NCBI RefSeq assembly: GCF_030272615.1
Contig: NC_081410.1
Location: 257,409,533-257,473,532, forward strand
Direction of reading: 5' to 3'
Origin: Cryptomeria japonica
Lineage: Eukaryota > Streptophyta > Pinopsida > Cupressales > Cupressaceae
Length of the DNA: 64,000 bases
Both the position numbers and the translations under genes were made by a program. The notes beneath the pieces were generated by a model, which was not told the origin of the DNA, made no database searches, and saw nothing but the letters and a program-made list of their open reading frames with translations. Below are positions 12,500 through 25,058 of the stretch, piece by piece (the stretch's first letter is position 1; every line of letters begins with the position of its first letter).

Positions 12500-12519
12500 G
12501 ATTCACATCGGGTTCACCA
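12500..12519 (-). other. TatA primer binding site (tRNA-Trp type)
   Basis: Minus strand TGGTGAACCCGATGTGAATC, three bases inside the 5' LTR end. It complements the 3' end of plant tRNA-Trp as I recall it, with one C-to-T mismatch at a CpG. TatB has the unmutated version. Confidence 0.78.
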
Positions 12520-12522
12520 AAA

Positions 12523-14182
12523 TGTGTGGGAGAAAAAGCGAGACTAGGTTAACATGCCCTAATCCTACCTTTTGACACACATTACAGAATACGAAAGAGC
12601 CTAGAGGTATCACACAATTGGCTACTTCTTTTTGTGAAAGAGAGAGCCACGGGCTACCTATTAAGATTTCTATTCCTTTGTTGTAATTGAAAGGTAAGAT
12701 TATGCAAGTTCAATTCCTAACCCTAAAATGCAAGTATGAACTAATAACAAGATTGCAAAATTGAACTTAAACAATGGAAAGCTGCAAACGCAAGGACAAG
12801 ACAAGAATGCAGATGCGTACCCGAAGTCAAAATTTGATTGAAAATGTTCAGGACAGGGGTGCGGGCGCCACTGTCCTGATTCTGTCCCGAAAACTGCACC
12901 TGAAACTGCCATTTTGCACTCTGGAAAACTGTCGGAAATGCTGTCTGTCAGGAGGACCAGGGTGCCCAGCGCCTCTGTCCCAGGGACCAGGGTGCCCAGC
13001 ACCCCTGTCCTGGTAGGACTAGGGTGCCCCACGCCCCTGTCCTGGTCTTTTTCTCTGCAATTTGGTGTGGAGTGCTGTCTCGACCTGCTTTTCCCGGATC
13101 TGCAACCTGCGGCATCGTCCGAGTCCCGAAACCTGCACTTGTATCTGAAAAGGGTGTTTGGGTGGCTATATAGGGTTTTGCCTTAGTCAAAACCCTACTT
13201 CGGTGATTTCCACCTCCACGAATAGCCAAGTTGTATTGTAAAAGTAACATGTGTGCAGACCTTGTGTGTGTGCAAGATCTAAAATGCAAGTAAGCAAACT
13301 AGAGCAACCTAGAAAGTAAACCCTAATTGCTTGTAAATGATAACATAAATGCTCTAAATCAAGATGCAAAGTGATCTAAAGCATGAATAAATGATATATT
13401 GAAGCTTATGCAAAGACATGAAAACAACATGAAATCATACCCAACCCCCAAGGGAGGAGTACAAGCCAATCTTCAGTCGGTAATCTCCTATTGTTCTTCA
13501 ATGTCTTCCAAGCCCTAAATGGATGAATGGAATTGATAAATGCTTGATAGAGGGATGTTGAATGTTGTTGAAGTCTTCAAAGATCTGCTCTTTCACTGCA
13601 TATGAGGTTCCTGAAAACAAAATTTGGATCCTTTCAAATGAAGAAAGAGAGCTCTTATTTATGAAACCCTAGGTCGTAATTTCATCTTTTGGCCGACCTA
13701 GAGATTGAATCTCCCACCAATTTCTTGGGGTTAAGCTTTATTTTATGATTGGATCGTGCTCCTAAAATTTTGGGAAAAATGTCCGGGACCGTGTGCACTC
13801 CGGGCGCCATGGTCCTGGCAACTTTTCACCAAATTTTCAGGGCTGTCAGATATGATGATTTTAGAGAGAATCCCGAAGTTACAGGTGATTTTGAGATGTT
13901 TTGACCCCCGAAATCAAGCCCCCAAGTTCAAAAGAAGGCCTAAATAGGATTTTTGATTAGATGATGTATTGGAGGAATAAAATGAAAAGGGGCACACTTT
14001 AATGAAAGGGCCCGACTTTATGATGTGAAGGATGATGAACTAGGACCTTAGACCTAATTAATTTGATTAATTAAGTGCTAAAGGAGAAATGCAATGCAAA
14101 ATGTAAAATGCACCAAGGCGGGTGCTAAACTAGGTGTGAAATTGTACCACCCTAGCAAGTGCGTACAATTTACAATGCTACA
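12523..14182 (-). repeat. TatA 5' LTR (right copy)
   Basis: 1660 bp, near-identical to 1476-3117. A minus-strand TATA-like sequence lies at about 13165-13174, so U3 is to the right of it and R-U5 to the left. It contains the same GC-rich repeats (about 12955-13045) and GGGCGCCATGGTCC near 13803. It is followed by the target duplication CTTTT at 14183-14187. Confidence 0.93.
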
Positions 14183-14671
14183 CTTTTCAATGTTATTAGG
14201 TTATGATCCAATTGAAGCCTAACCCTTGAACATAAGAGGAGAGTAAGAGAGTGTCCTTAGGTGTTGAGAGAGATAGTGAGAGAACTTTTGATATAGGTCT
14301 AAAGCTAGGATGATGTAATAAGGTGATTAATTTTTGGAATCATTGATGAAAGTGGTCCTACATTGAGAAGTGGACCCGAAGATGTAGCCCGAACATGGGT
14401 GAACTCTGTTAACAAACTTCTTATTGTCTCTTTATTCTCTCTTATTCCTTTCCAGTCTTAATTAATTCTTTTTTTTTTTTTAATTACAAACATTTAAGTA
14501 ATTAGTTAATGTAATTAAGTTGTGTAACTGATTAAGTGAACTTAGTTCTACAATTTCAATGGTAAATAAACATAACCACACAATTCTATTTTGTGATCGA
14601 GAAAATTTGTGATTAGGGTTAAGTGAAATTAATTTGGTAAACCTTTAATTACAGATCAAATTATGAGCGTC
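14183..14671 (+). other. LTR/leader-like sequence ahead of TatE gag
   Basis: No gene. It resembles plant LTR R-U5 sequence (GGACCCGAAGATGTAGCCCG near 14372) and runs AT-rich into the gag at 14672. I could not place an LTR end or a primer binding site. Confidence 0.45.
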
Positions 14672-15590
14672 CCATGAAGAAAATTTCACCCTCTATTCTA
14701 CCTACTTTTAGAGGAAACACTTTCGAAGATCCTGACTAGTTTCTCTTTGAGTTTAAAGTCCTTTGTTAGACTTATGATTATACCTCTGATAACCAAAAGT
14801 TGAAATTGTTTCCTTCTAATATGAAAGAGTCAACATTACGATGGTTTATGGGTTTACATTCTAGTTCAATCTCAACTTGGCAAGAGGTGGAGGCTGTGTT
14901 TCTAGATAAGTGCGAAGATTATTGCTGAGTGAGAGGTAGAAAGGAGGAGTTGTTCCAAATGAAACAAATGGAAGATGAAATTTTGGAAGATTACGCTAAT
15001 AGGTTTCGGTTTGTACATAGAAGGTTTTTTGATGGGTTGAATGATGACATTAGTAAGACAATTTTCCTAAGGGGAATTGATGATGAGTCTAGAGAAGATT
15101 TGAATTTAATGGGAAAAGGGGATATCAATAAGCTTCCTTTGGAGGAAAAAGAAAACTTGAAAACTAATATTTACTCCTCCAAAATGTCAACAAAGATATT
15201 GGATATGAACTAAGGAAATAATGTTTATCTACCTCTAAGGAGCTCATTGAAAAAGGTTTAGCAATTGAGAAAGTCCTCATTGAGCAAGGCACCATAAAGT
15301 TATTGAAGGACAATAAAGTTGATTCTAATGGGAAAGACAAACCCCAATTTTGGAACAAAAACAAACCATTAATGATGGGGTAGTGGATGCTAATATGGTT
15401 AAACCAAAAAAATTCCCCAATGCTAGTTCATCCAACAATGAAGTATAAACTGGAAGGACATCAAGACCTCCAAGGATGTATACTCCATTGGGAGAATCAA
15501 TTGAAACTGCATTGAAGAAGTTGGTTGCAAATAAGCTTATAAATTTACCAGATAATCAACCATTTGAACCAAAGGTGAAGCCATCATGGT
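14672..15590 (+). pseudogene. TatE gag (capsid) remnant
   Basis: Retrotransposon gag fold: LPTFRGNTFEDPD near the start, then STLRWFMGLHSSSISTWQEV (about 14830-14890), the usual tryptophan-containing core. MKQMEDEILEDYANRFRFVHRRFF lies at about 14950-15030. Several in-frame stops (TAG after FEDPD, a TAG near 14768, a TGA near 14928) and later frameshifts inactivate it. The part after 15213 is frame-shifted and runs towards the nucleocapsid-like segment. Confidence 0.8.
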
Positions 15591-17020
15591 GAACTGACAA
15601 TGAATTTTGTGAGTATCACAAGAGAAAATGCCATAAGACTAGTAATTGTCATAGATTGAAGAGTCTCATCCAAGATGTTATTGACAATGGCACCATAGAA
15701 GTTGATGGTCACACTTCCAATGAAGAGCATGCGATGTTTAAGGAACCATTCCCAAAACATGATAAGGGAAAGGCCCCAAGACAAACACTAATGCCAATTA
15801 TACCAATATATCCTATGATTACACTGTCAACCATATTTTAGAAATAGACAAACATGTACTGTCTACCATAATTATCAAATACAAATCCCCCAAATACAAT
15901 GTCACTACTCCAAGGGCTAAAGTTATTTTGCAATTTGTTGAACCTAAAGCAAATTCATCTTTGTCATTTGATGGCAAAGACCCCAAATGTAATGTCACTA
16001 CTCAAAGGGGTAAAGTTACTATACAAGGTGTTTCATCCAAAAAAACTTCATCATCTACCAAGAATGAATATAACCTTGTAGATCAATTAGGGAAGACACC
16101 CGCTCTTATCTCCATCCTTGAGCTTTTGCGTATTTCACCCTCACATAAGGCTATTTTGGACAAAATCTTGAGAGAGACATTTGTTCCTACCAATCTAAAC
16201 GTGGACCAATTTCAAGCAATGGTGGGTTACCTTTCCACCCCACATCACCTTACATTCATAGAAGTAGATGACGCATCACCATACCAACCACGCAATGTAC
16301 TACTTCACATTGAAGCTTTCCTCCATAAAAATTGCATAAAACAAGTCTTGATAGATGGAGGAGAGGGTCTCAATATTTGTACATTAAAAACTATCATACA
16401 ATTGGGATACTCTAAACAAGCTGTAGATTCTATAAAGAAGATCACCATAAAGGCATATGATGATGAAGAATGCTCCTCAAAAGGAACAGTCACCCTACCA
16501 CTAAGTGTTGGGCTAGTAACAAAGGATGTGGTTTGCCAAGTCCTTGATATTGATCTCACATACAATATACTTTTGGGACAACCATGGATACATGAAATAA
16601 GAGAAGTGCCTTTGACATATCAACAATGTATTAAATTTCCATAGGATGGACCCAAAGTCACAATCAAAGGTGATCCAAATCCATACATATATTGCAACAA
16701 TCTTCGACCAATACTTGAAACAATAGTCCCAATAAATCAAGAGGCTACTCCATATTTGACATACATTGATCTAGAATCATTGAAAAACTCCACTTCAAAG
16801 CAAGCAGAGATTAAAGGAAAATTCAAGGACAGGGACATGTGAGAATATAACTCAAATCAAACCATGTATCTAAGACAATTAATGGAATCTCCTAAAATTT
16901 TTGGTAGACCACATCCTTCTAAAAAAATATCAACCATTATGATCAAATGGGATCCCACTACTTTCAAGAAATGGGGTGTGCTGGTTCCCAAATCAACAAA
17001 TCCCCAAACCCTAAGGATTT
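15591..17020 (+). pseudogene. TatE nucleocapsid-like and protease region
   Basis: Starts with a Tat-type CCHC-like segment (CEYHKRKCHKTSNCHRLK, about 15609-15660). The linker QLGKTPALISILELLRISPS (about 16087-16146) and a retropepsin with LIDGGEGLNICT (about 16348-16383) follow, then NILLGQPWIH near 16567. The downstream piece to about 17020 matches the region after the TatB protease. Stops occur at 16642 and later, and there is a frameshift between the NC and PR parts. The sequence ends before any G-patch or RT. Confidence 0.82.
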
Positions 17021-17149
17021 AGCCACTTTCCTATCAACAAGTTCAAGGCTAGATTTGGAAAATGAACAAGATTCAGTCACTAAGACTACAATCTTTTGCA
17101 CTTTTAGCTCTGTAAGGCCAAGGCAGATAGACCTTAACAATATCTAATG

Positions 17150-18242
17150 ATTTTTAGACCTACTCATGGTTTGACACTGTTATATAAAGAAAATATTTCA
17201 ATGAAAATATACCAAGGAAATAAACCTTCAGCTTTGGCTACAACCTTGGTTTATACCTCATGTTCTTGCATTGAGATTGGCTATCTAAGATAAAACTACT
17301 CCTACTACAAAAATATAAAAGGTGAAATAAGAATGCAAAGGATAAAAAGAGATATAAAAGGTGAAATAAGAATGGTTCTGAGATCTTAACTTGGTCAGTT
17401 CCTGCCTAGGGTAAACAGATTCCAATATACAAAATATCAGTTCTTTCTATGAAACACACTTCATGCACATTAAAACATATTACAACTTGCATAATTTGTT
17501 CAGAAAACCATAACAAAATGACTAATACATCTAATCAAACACATATTGCAATAGTTCAAAAATTAGATTTTAACTCTCTTTGAAAGAAACCCAGATTCAA
17601 ACTACACATTCCTAGTGGAGGAAGACAAATCCATATATCATTAATATAGGAATTCATGCAACATGTGGACAAAATGCATAAGGCAACTAGGAAATGATTT
17701 TCATTTCATTACTGATCAGAAATATTAGTTTACATTTCAAGTGGACATATGTAGTAAGGAAATGTTCACCCTTCCTTCTCTGTATTAAATCTGGCCTATT
17801 ACATACTACTTCAAAAATTCTCAAAAACTAGAACCTCATCACAATGGCCCTAAATTTCCTTTTATAACAACAAGGGAGAAAAAAAAGCTTCAGGACGATT
17901 GTGACACCTGACAAAACCCTAAGTATTATATTTACAAAAAGGCTACAAGTGGCTCAAAATCTTCTCTGTATAGATCTCCTAACTTCATTTATTTCAACTA
18001 TCTATCAAGTGGAGCCTGGAGCTGCACCTCTAATGAAATCTGTCAGATAACAGGTTCTGCACTTTCACTGACTGCATTAATGATCAAGATCTCAAAGCTG
18101 AATCTGATACACCTTGATTGGTAGGAAGTGGTTGGACATTTAAATTATCTCACCAAAAATACCAACCTACAAGGGAGAAACAAAAAGGAGGATACCAAAA
18201 AGATATATCAATCTCACCTACTCATCTCCCTTGGGCATGCTT
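17150..18242. other. Non-coding gap between TatE and CopF
   Basis: No gene recognised. AT-rich sequence with a 21-bp direct repeat starting ATAAAAGGTGAAATAAGAAT near 17318 and 17354. It may be part of another worn LTR, but no ends were found. Confidence 0.5.
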
Positions 18243-19444
18243 TTTGTACATTTCTACTACTTAGATATGTTGTTGTCATTGATGTCAACATATTCTGGTG
18301 ATTTATTGATCCGATTTGCAATTTGGATTTTCTGATCAGTACTTTGCAGAGTTTGGTATTTCCTCTAATATATTCCAATGTGATCAGGTCTTGAGTTATG
18401 ATTTTGGGAGATTGTTTGGGATGTTCATGTGTATGTACATTTTAGATGGTTTGTGATTTGGTGCTCTGCAAGCTATCTTTCTAGTATGAGTTGTTGCCGT
18501 TTGAGTGTTCTTGAGTTGCATATGTTGATCGATGAATATTTGTTAAGTGGTGTTGGTGTAGATATTGGAGATGGTTCTGATGTGCTTGTTGGTGTTTCCT
18601 AATCATATCCTATTTTTTTTGGTGGTCCACATTGATCCTTGTGTGCAGTATTGGTGATTTTGCTGATCCAGTGATGTTCTTCGTGCTATGCGGTATTCTT
18701 TGTGGTGTAGCGTGTTGCGGTTGATCTTGGCATAATTTTTTGTGGTGTTTCATGTTTGAGCATTTGATTTAGGTCCATGTTATATCATGCATATAATTAT
18801 ATTGGTCCAGTGGTTGATCTTTGTATCATGTGATGTAGTTTTGTAATTGTGAGATGAGGGTTTAGCTGACCTTGTTGCCAAGGTTGATGATTAGTATATA
18901 TAGATGATGTACTCATGTAAATTGGGTGTCGATGTGGTTTCTACATTAACAGAGAGTGGTATATGAGGTTCTTGAGCAAATTTATCCTTCAGTGCGGTGT
19001 ATTGAGAAGAGCAGACAAATGTGCTTAACCAAAACTGTCATTAGGTATAAGGAGATGCCATATTTAAAGTTCATGTAATTCAGATTGTAGTTCGATCATT
19101 ATTGTAAGGTAGTGAACCTTCCCTGAGGGTTCTAGCCATCTGGGTCATCCTATTTTGAGCAGTGAGCTCTAGACAACGTGTCTGAATGCATGTGCATTCC
19201 CCATTGTAATATTTTCACATACTACTGCAAGGTATCATCTTATTGTGGGTAGGTTCCCACCATGATTTTTTCCTTAATCGGGTTTTCCATGTCAAAATAT
19301 TGGTGTTGTGTGTTGTGATGTCAATTTTCTTATCTTTGTTGTTAGTGTAGTTTATCAAATTTGCATTTAAGGTTAAGTTTGATAATTTGATGAAAATTGA
19401 TTCACCCCCCCCCTCTCAATTTTCCTTCATTGTTGTTGCCAACA
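18243..19444 (+). repeat. CopF 5' LTR
   Basis: About 1.2 kb, ending GTTGCCAACA directly before the primer site. The start is worn (TTTTGTAC where the right copy has TGTTGTAG). TATA-like TATATATAG lies at about 18894-18902. A C-rich run, TTCACCCCCCCCC, lies near the 3' end (about 19401-19412). Confidence 0.85.
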
Positions 19445-19446
19445 AT

Positions 19447-19458
19447 TGGTATCAGAGC
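19447..19458 (+). other. CopF primer binding site (initiator tRNA-Met)
   Basis: TGGTATCAGAGC two bases after the 5' LTR, the classic plant copia primer site. Confidence 0.95.
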
Positions 19459-19500
19459 TAGATCCTCCAGAAGAAGCTTGACTGCTTGAGGTGATCCGGG

Positions 19501-20607
19501 ATGGCAACTGAAAGTGGAAGTGTTATCTTTAAGAAGGAGAGTCTGAGATTTGATGGAAGTAACTATGCTATATGGAAGAATTGGATGGAGGTGCACTTGA
19601 GATGCCTTGGAGAAGATTACTGGAAGATTACAAAGAAGGCCTAATCTATTCCTCAAAATGGATCAGTCACTGCTAATGAGATCAAGGAAGCCAGAAATAA
19701 CTTTAGAGCTAAGGAAGAATTGTTGAGTGCCCTGACTAACTGTGAGATGACTAATGTGATGGGACTTTAGACTGCACATGAGATCTAGGAGAAGCTTGAG
19801 ACCTTGTATGAAGGAGATAAATAAGTCAAAGTTGCTAAGTTGCAGAGTTTGAAAGGGAAGTATGAGATGCTAAAGATGGGAGAAGATTCAAACATAAACT
19901 CTTTCATGGCTAAGGTGAATGAACTTGTCCTAGGTATAAGATGTGTTGGTGCAACCATTGAAGAAGATGAAATTGTTGCTAAGGTGCCGAGATCATTGCC
20001 TCTTGCTTACAAACATAAGGTAGTTTCTATTGATGAGATCCTGAGTGTGACTACTGTGACAAGAGATATGTTGATTGAAAAGATTGCTGCATTTGAGCTG
20101 AGTGAGTTTGGTGAATCACATGGAAAGTCAGAGACAACATTTAGAGAATCTATATCTGGAAAGCAGAAGTATGATCTTGATGAATGCAAAATATCTAGAT
20201 ATGAAAGAGAGAGAAGAGAGATGGAGGATCAAGAAAGAGATTTGGATGAGATGGAAGCATGGATTGCCCAAAGATTGCCTAAAGAAGCTAGTAAGTATGA
20301 TGGTAAATTGCCTCTAAAATGTTTCTCTTGCAATAAGATATGACATTTTGCTTCTAGGTGCTCAGAGAGAATGTCTAAGTATGACAAGCATGATAAATTT
20401 GATAAGACCTACAAGTCTAACCAGAAGTATAAGCATCAAAAGAACTATTATTATGCTGCTGATGAAGGTGTTACAGATGAAGAATCAGATGGAGATAAAA
20501 TTTTGTTTATTGCTATCAAAGAAGATGGATTGATACTTGTTGATTCCACAAGCTGCACTATTTAGGAGAAAGCTTTAGCTGCTATAATTGAAGAGAAATA
20601 TGAATGG
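19501..20607 (+). pseudogene. CopF gag
   Basis: Starts MATESGSVIFKKESLRFDGS and has the copia gag core NYAIWKNWMEVHL (about 19560-19600). The zinc knuckle CFSCNKI-HFASRC (about 20320-20360) has a TGA at 20341-20343 replacing the glycine codon. Further stops lie at about 19642, 19768, 19786, 19822 and 20563. All pieces share one frame, so the damage is by point mutation. Confidence 0.85.
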
Positions 20608-21640
20608 GTGATTGACAGTAGTTGTTCACATCATATGACCGGTGATAAAAGAAAATTTGTGAATATGGAGAGAAATGATGGTGGAATAGTAAGATTTGGA
20701 GATGACAAAGCCTATGTGATCTGTGGTAGAGGTTCTATCTCCTTTATGGTAAGCATAACACTGATGATGTCTTGTATGTTGAAGGTTTGAAGCATAATCT
20801 CTTAAGTGTTGGATAGATGGTTGACAAAGGTTATGATTTGAAATTCAATAATGGAAAATGCAAGATCCTAAATGCTTTAGGTATAGAGATTGCATCAGGA
20901 ACTAAGACTAAAGGTGATATCTTTCATTTGAATGTTGGTGAGGAAAGCTGTTTGATTTCTCAGATTGATGAAAGTTGGTTATGGCATAGAAGAACGTGTC
21001 ATGTTAATTTTGACTCAAAGATTAAGATCAGTTCTACTCAAGCTGTTAGAGATTTTCCTAAAATTGTTAAACCTGCTAATCTGGTAGGTAAGGAATGTCA
21101 AATGGGTAAGCAAACAAGAATTTCTTTCAAAAGTAAGTATTATTCATTTGATGGATTCCTAGATCTTGTGCATACTGACCTATGTGGACCTACTACAATA
21201 AGAAGTGTGTAGGGTGACAAATATTTCATGTTAATTATTGATGATTATTCTAGGATGATGTGGGTTTCCTTTTTGAGGAAAACATTAGAAGCATTGGACA
21301 AATTGAAGATATTCAAAGCAAAGGTTGAGACTGAGACATGATTGAAGTTGAAATGTCTGAGATCTGATAGAGGAGGAGAATTCTGTTCCAGCGAATTTGA
21401 CTCATTCTGTGAGAAGCATGGGATTAGAAGATAATTATTTGCTCCTAGAACCCCACAACAAAATGGAGTTGTTGAAAGGAAGAACAAAAATATATTGGAT
21501 GTTGCAAGGACTATGTTGATTGAAGGGAATGTTCTGAAGATCTACTGGAGAGAAGCTATTAGCACTCTATTTACACATTCAACCGAGTTCATATAAAAGG
21601 TGATACTGGTAAGACTCCTTATGAGCTTTGGTTAAGTCAT
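20608..21640 (+). pseudogene. CopF protease and integrase
   Basis: The protease begins just after WVIDSSCSHHMTGD (about 20606-20643); copia proteases have D-S-G, and here the glycine is serine. The integrase zinc finger has WHRRTCHVNF (about 20983-21010) and CQMGKQ. The catalytic core has HTDLCGP (about 21173-21190), SDRGGEF (about 21364-21384) and QQNGVVERKNK (about 21456-21490). A frameshift lies near 20760-20810 and another near 21570-21640, with several stops between. Confidence 0.85.
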
Positions 21641-21649
21641 GTTCCTACT

Positions 21650-22907
21650 ATGAGATATTTCAAAATTTTTGGAAGCAAGTGTTATATCAAGAGAGATGAG
21701 GATTTAAGAAAGTTTGATGCAATAAGTGATGAAGGAATTTTCTTGAGATACTCTTCAAAGAGCAAAGACTATTGGTGCTACAATAAGAGATTGAGAAAGA
21801 TATTGGAAAGTGCAAATGTAAAAGTTGATGAAAACTATGGAAAAGAGACCTGAGCATGCGGATATGATGATGATCAGGATATTGTTTTAACACTAAATCA
21901 GACTGAAGAATTGAATCAGAATGATCTGGTAGAGACTGTTACTCTGAATATTGCTGATGCCGGTGGACATGTGTAGGAACTTGAAAATCATAATAATTAG
22001 AAGATTTTGTGGTATTTAAAATTGAATAATTCTAAAAATTGGATCATTGGTGATAAAAATAAAGATGTAATGACTAGAAGAAGGCTAGCTGCTGAAGAGG
22101 TATGTTTGATTTCCAAAGTTGAACCTAAAAATGTTGTTGAAGCTTGCAAAAATGAAAATTGGATGAAGGCTATGGAAGAAGAATTGAATTGGATTGAAAA
22201 GAATAACACATGGGAGCTTGTTCCTTGATCTAAAGACAAGAATGTGATTGGTACTAAATGGGTATTTAGGAACAAATTGAATGAAGCTAGTGAAGTTGTC
22301 AGAAATAAAGCAAGACTAGTATGCAAAGGATATTCATAGAAAGAAGGAATTGATTATGAGGAGACTTTTTCTTCGGTGGCTAGACTTGAAGTTGTTAGAT
22401 TGTTGCTTTCATGTGCTGCCTATAAGGATTTCAAGGTATATCAGATGGATGTCAATTCAACCTTCTTGAATGGTGATCATGAGGAAGAAGTCTACATTGA
22501 GAAACCTAATGGATTTTCATTATTAGATGATAGACATGGTATGCAAACTGAAGAAATCTCTTTATGGATTGAAACAAGACCCTAGAGCATGGTATGCTAG
22601 ATTGGCTAAGTATTTGTTGAAATTATGATTTAATAAAGGTACTGCTGATAGTAATCTATATCTCAAGATTTAAAATGATAACATTTTGATTGTTGAAGTT
22701 TTTGTTGATGATATTATCTCTGGAGGAGATGATAACTTAAGTATGAATTTTGTTGATGATATGCAGAAAGAATTTGAAATGTCTATGATAGGAGAGATGA
22801 AGTTTTTCCTAGGTTTGGAGATTTCATAGAATGAAAAATCTATTTTTATATCTCAAGATAAATATGTGAAGGAATTACTAGAGAAGTTTGGGTTAGAAGT
22901 TCCTTAT
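21650..22907 (+). pseudogene. CopF reverse transcriptase
   Basis: Copia RT motifs in order: WMKAMEEELNWIEKNNTWELV (about 22160-22225), KARLVCKGYS, DYEETFSSVARLEVVRLLL, QMDVNSTFLNGDHEEEVY (about 22443-22496), and the active site VDDIISGG (about 22706-22730), with LGLEIS after it. Stops interrupt several points and the frame shifts around 22520-22600. The coding sequence breaks off at the inserted LTR fragment. Confidence 0.85.
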
Positions 22908-24575
22908 ACCCTGATGTGCTAAGCTCCATTGTTCAATAATAAGGCTCAATGATGAATATATATTGCACAATAAAATAAATGACACAGGTTCATGAATCAA
23001 TCATTCTCATTTCATCTCATTTTCTTATTGCTAGTTTGCTGATTCTTTTCTCATCATCTCTTTCTAAATCATTTTCTATCATCTAACATTATTCTATTTC
23101 ATTCTAAGGTTCATTCTCTCATATTCTATTTCAATATCATCTTCACATCACCTATCTCTATCTCTAATCAACTAACCATTCTTCTATCTTTCATCTCACA
23201 TTCTTTTTTTTTTTGAGAGATCATTCATGTCTTTAATGCACAAACAATCTCTCGAGGGGGCATTACACCCTAGGTATCATTGGGGCATACTGGGGCATAA
23301 TTTTTTTGTTTTCTTTGAAACAATATCGTTCCGACTTTGTCTCAAAGAGGGGAAAATTTAGACACCTAAAAATGTCTCATTGATCATGTATTAATTATTC
23401 CTCTATTTGATTAAATAGTTCTTTAATTCTTTAATTAATTTAATTAATCTTATTCTTCTAATTTCATATTTCCTCACCATCTTACTAATTATTCTATTTC
23501 TTATTCTTTCATCATTTAATCATTTTCTAAATATTAATTAACTATTTTTTATTTAATTAATTCTGATTAATTCCCCAATTTAAATAATCTTTATTATTTA
23601 AATAAATTAATTCTCAATTTCTATCTTTAATCATCTAATCATTCAACCCTCCTCTGAATATTGATTAAATATTTATTATTTAATTAATTGTGATTTAATT
23701 CCCTTAATTTAAATAATCTTCATTATTTAATTAAATTCCATTTCTACATAATTAAATAGTTTCTTTAAATTATTTAATTAGCTAATTAATTCTTCAATTC
23801 CAAATCCTCAAAGTCCAATTTCTTTTAATTTCTTCCAAATTCAATTACATGTGCATGATTTAAAAAACTAAATTGAAAATCAAAGTCAAGTTCTAAATAT
23901 ATTCAAATACTAAATTGAATTAAATAAATTCAATATTTGAATTAAAATCTCATGCAAAGATTAAATTGAAAATCTAAGTTAAAGTGCAAGCACATGATAA
24001 ATTAATTAATTAAATCATTTATCTCTCCAGTCTCTATTTTCATCTTCTAGTTCTCTTTGTCATCTTCTTTATTTCCTCCAATCATTCTTTTTCTTCTTTC
24101 AGTTAGCTTTTTCTCAATCAGTTGACTCCTTTAATCTATTCAATCTATTCTGTTTCACCTCCAAGTCAGTAGTTGAACTATCAATCAACATGTGAGCTTA
24201 CCTGAGTTTCACCTCTTGATCATTTTATTCCACCTTTCAATCAATATTCTCCAAAAATCTATAAATTGAGCATTCAATCTCCATTTTCAAGAATCACGAA
24301 CTTTGAATCTTCGTGTCACTTGCAGGTTACTAGTGCAATATCTGAGAGCCATCATACCATAGAGAAGAGAAGAGAAATGGAAGTTATACGCAGTCACGGA
24401 ATAGGGAGTCTTTAATTGATTTCATTTATAGTTCCTATTTTGCTTGATTGTGTTATTTTATTGTCTGTTTGTTAGAATTCTTTGATTAGATAGGGATTCG
24501 TGATTTCCCTTTGATTATAATTGATATTTTATAAGATAAATTTTACTTGCACACACAACATTCAAAGATAACAAG
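22908..24575 (+). mobile_element. Tat-type 3' end fragment inserted in CopF RNase H
   Basis: A foreign block within CopF. At 23250-23356 it repeats the TatB 3' signature in order: CGAGGGGGCAT, CTGGGGCATA, TTCTTTGAAACAA, then CTCAAAGAGGGGAAAAT. It continues into TTTAGACACCTAAAAATG, which matches the TatB LTR start except TG is TT. So 23357 to about 24560 is an LTR of a TatB relative, with about 450 bp of internal 3' sequence before it and an AT-rich body. Outer boundaries are approximate and no target duplication was found. Confidence 0.7.
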
Positions 24576-24749
24576 TATCAATCAAGTATCATTTCTTGAG
24601 AGAAAAATTCAATGAAGAGGAAGTGAAGTTGGAGTATGTGTCTACAAAGGAACAAATCGCTAATATTTTCACAAAGCCTTTGCTTGCAGATACATTTGTC
24701 TACTTGAGAGACAAGCTGGGGGTATCTACCCCTGCCAATGAGAACTAGA
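24576..24749 (+). pseudogene. CopF RNase H C-terminus
   Basis: Resumes the copia polyprotein after the insertion, with YHFLREKFNEEEVKLEYVST and IANIFTKPLLADTF, the standard end of copia RNase H. It stops with TAG at 24747-24749. Confidence 0.85.
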
Positions 24750-25058
24750 TGCATTGGGTTGCATCAATTCGGTGGACTCACAATCTTATCTTTTTGTTCG
24801 GATTGATGAGTTCATGGTGCTCCTCTATTGGAGTAGTCTATTTGTAGTTCATTTGAGCTGATTTGTTTATCTAAGGTGGAGATTTTGGTTTTCTATTTTG
24901 AGAACCTTTGTCATTGATGTCAAAGGGGGAGAGAAAGCATGTGAAAAACTATCTTATCCACTGATTGGTGAGCTTGGTCTTAGGAGGAGTTTGTTTTATT
25001 TCTTTGCATTGATTGTTTTTCACATCCATATGTTGCCATCAATGCCAAAGGGTGAGAT
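24750..25058 (+). other. CopF 3' untranslated region and polypurine tract
   Basis: Non-coding. It contains an internal purine block GTCAAAGGGGGAGAG near 24919 and the final tract AAAGGGTGAGAT (25047-25058) against the 3' LTR. Confidence 0.8.

Larger units (their letters stand above)
1476..14182 (-). mobile_element. TatA: Tat-lineage Ty3/gypsy retrotransposon, lacking gag
   Basis: Complete insertion with LTRs 1476-3117 and 12523-14182, both reading TGTGTGGG...GCTACA on the plus strand, and flanked by the 5-bp duplication CTTTT (1471-1475, 14183-14187). Pol runs on the minus strand from 12354 to 6808 in one frame. Its order is protease, G-patch, RT, RNase H, archaeal-type RNase H, integrase, as in the Tat lineage. 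Only about 145 bases separate the primer binding site from pol, and no capsid or nucleocapsid domain is present. A plant mobile domain gene lies on the plus strand between pol and the 3' LTR. Point stops make the copy inactive. Confidence 0.93.
1..17150 (+). mobile_element. TatE: old Tat-lineage Ty3/gypsy fragment, split by TatA
   Basis: Remains of a plus-strand Ty3/gypsy element: LTR-like flank (1-1475 plus 14183 to about 14640), gag from about 14672, then the protease region to about 17020. Its gag and protease resemble those of TatB, including the conserved linker before the protease. No RT, RNase H or integrase follows, so the 3' half is lost. TatA is inserted upstream of gag, which makes TatE older than TatA. 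The left boundary is not visible and the extent is approximate. Confidence 0.5.

Noticed and set aside
12500-12519. tRNA gene fragment
   Set aside because: Only the 3' terminal complement is present and it sits next to an LTR, so it is a primer binding site, not a tRNA gene.
18200-18250. Inverted copia 3' end next to the CopF 5' LTR
   Set aside because: ATCTCCCTTGGGCATGC faintly resembles the reverse complement of the CopF polypurine region, but the match is short and imperfect.
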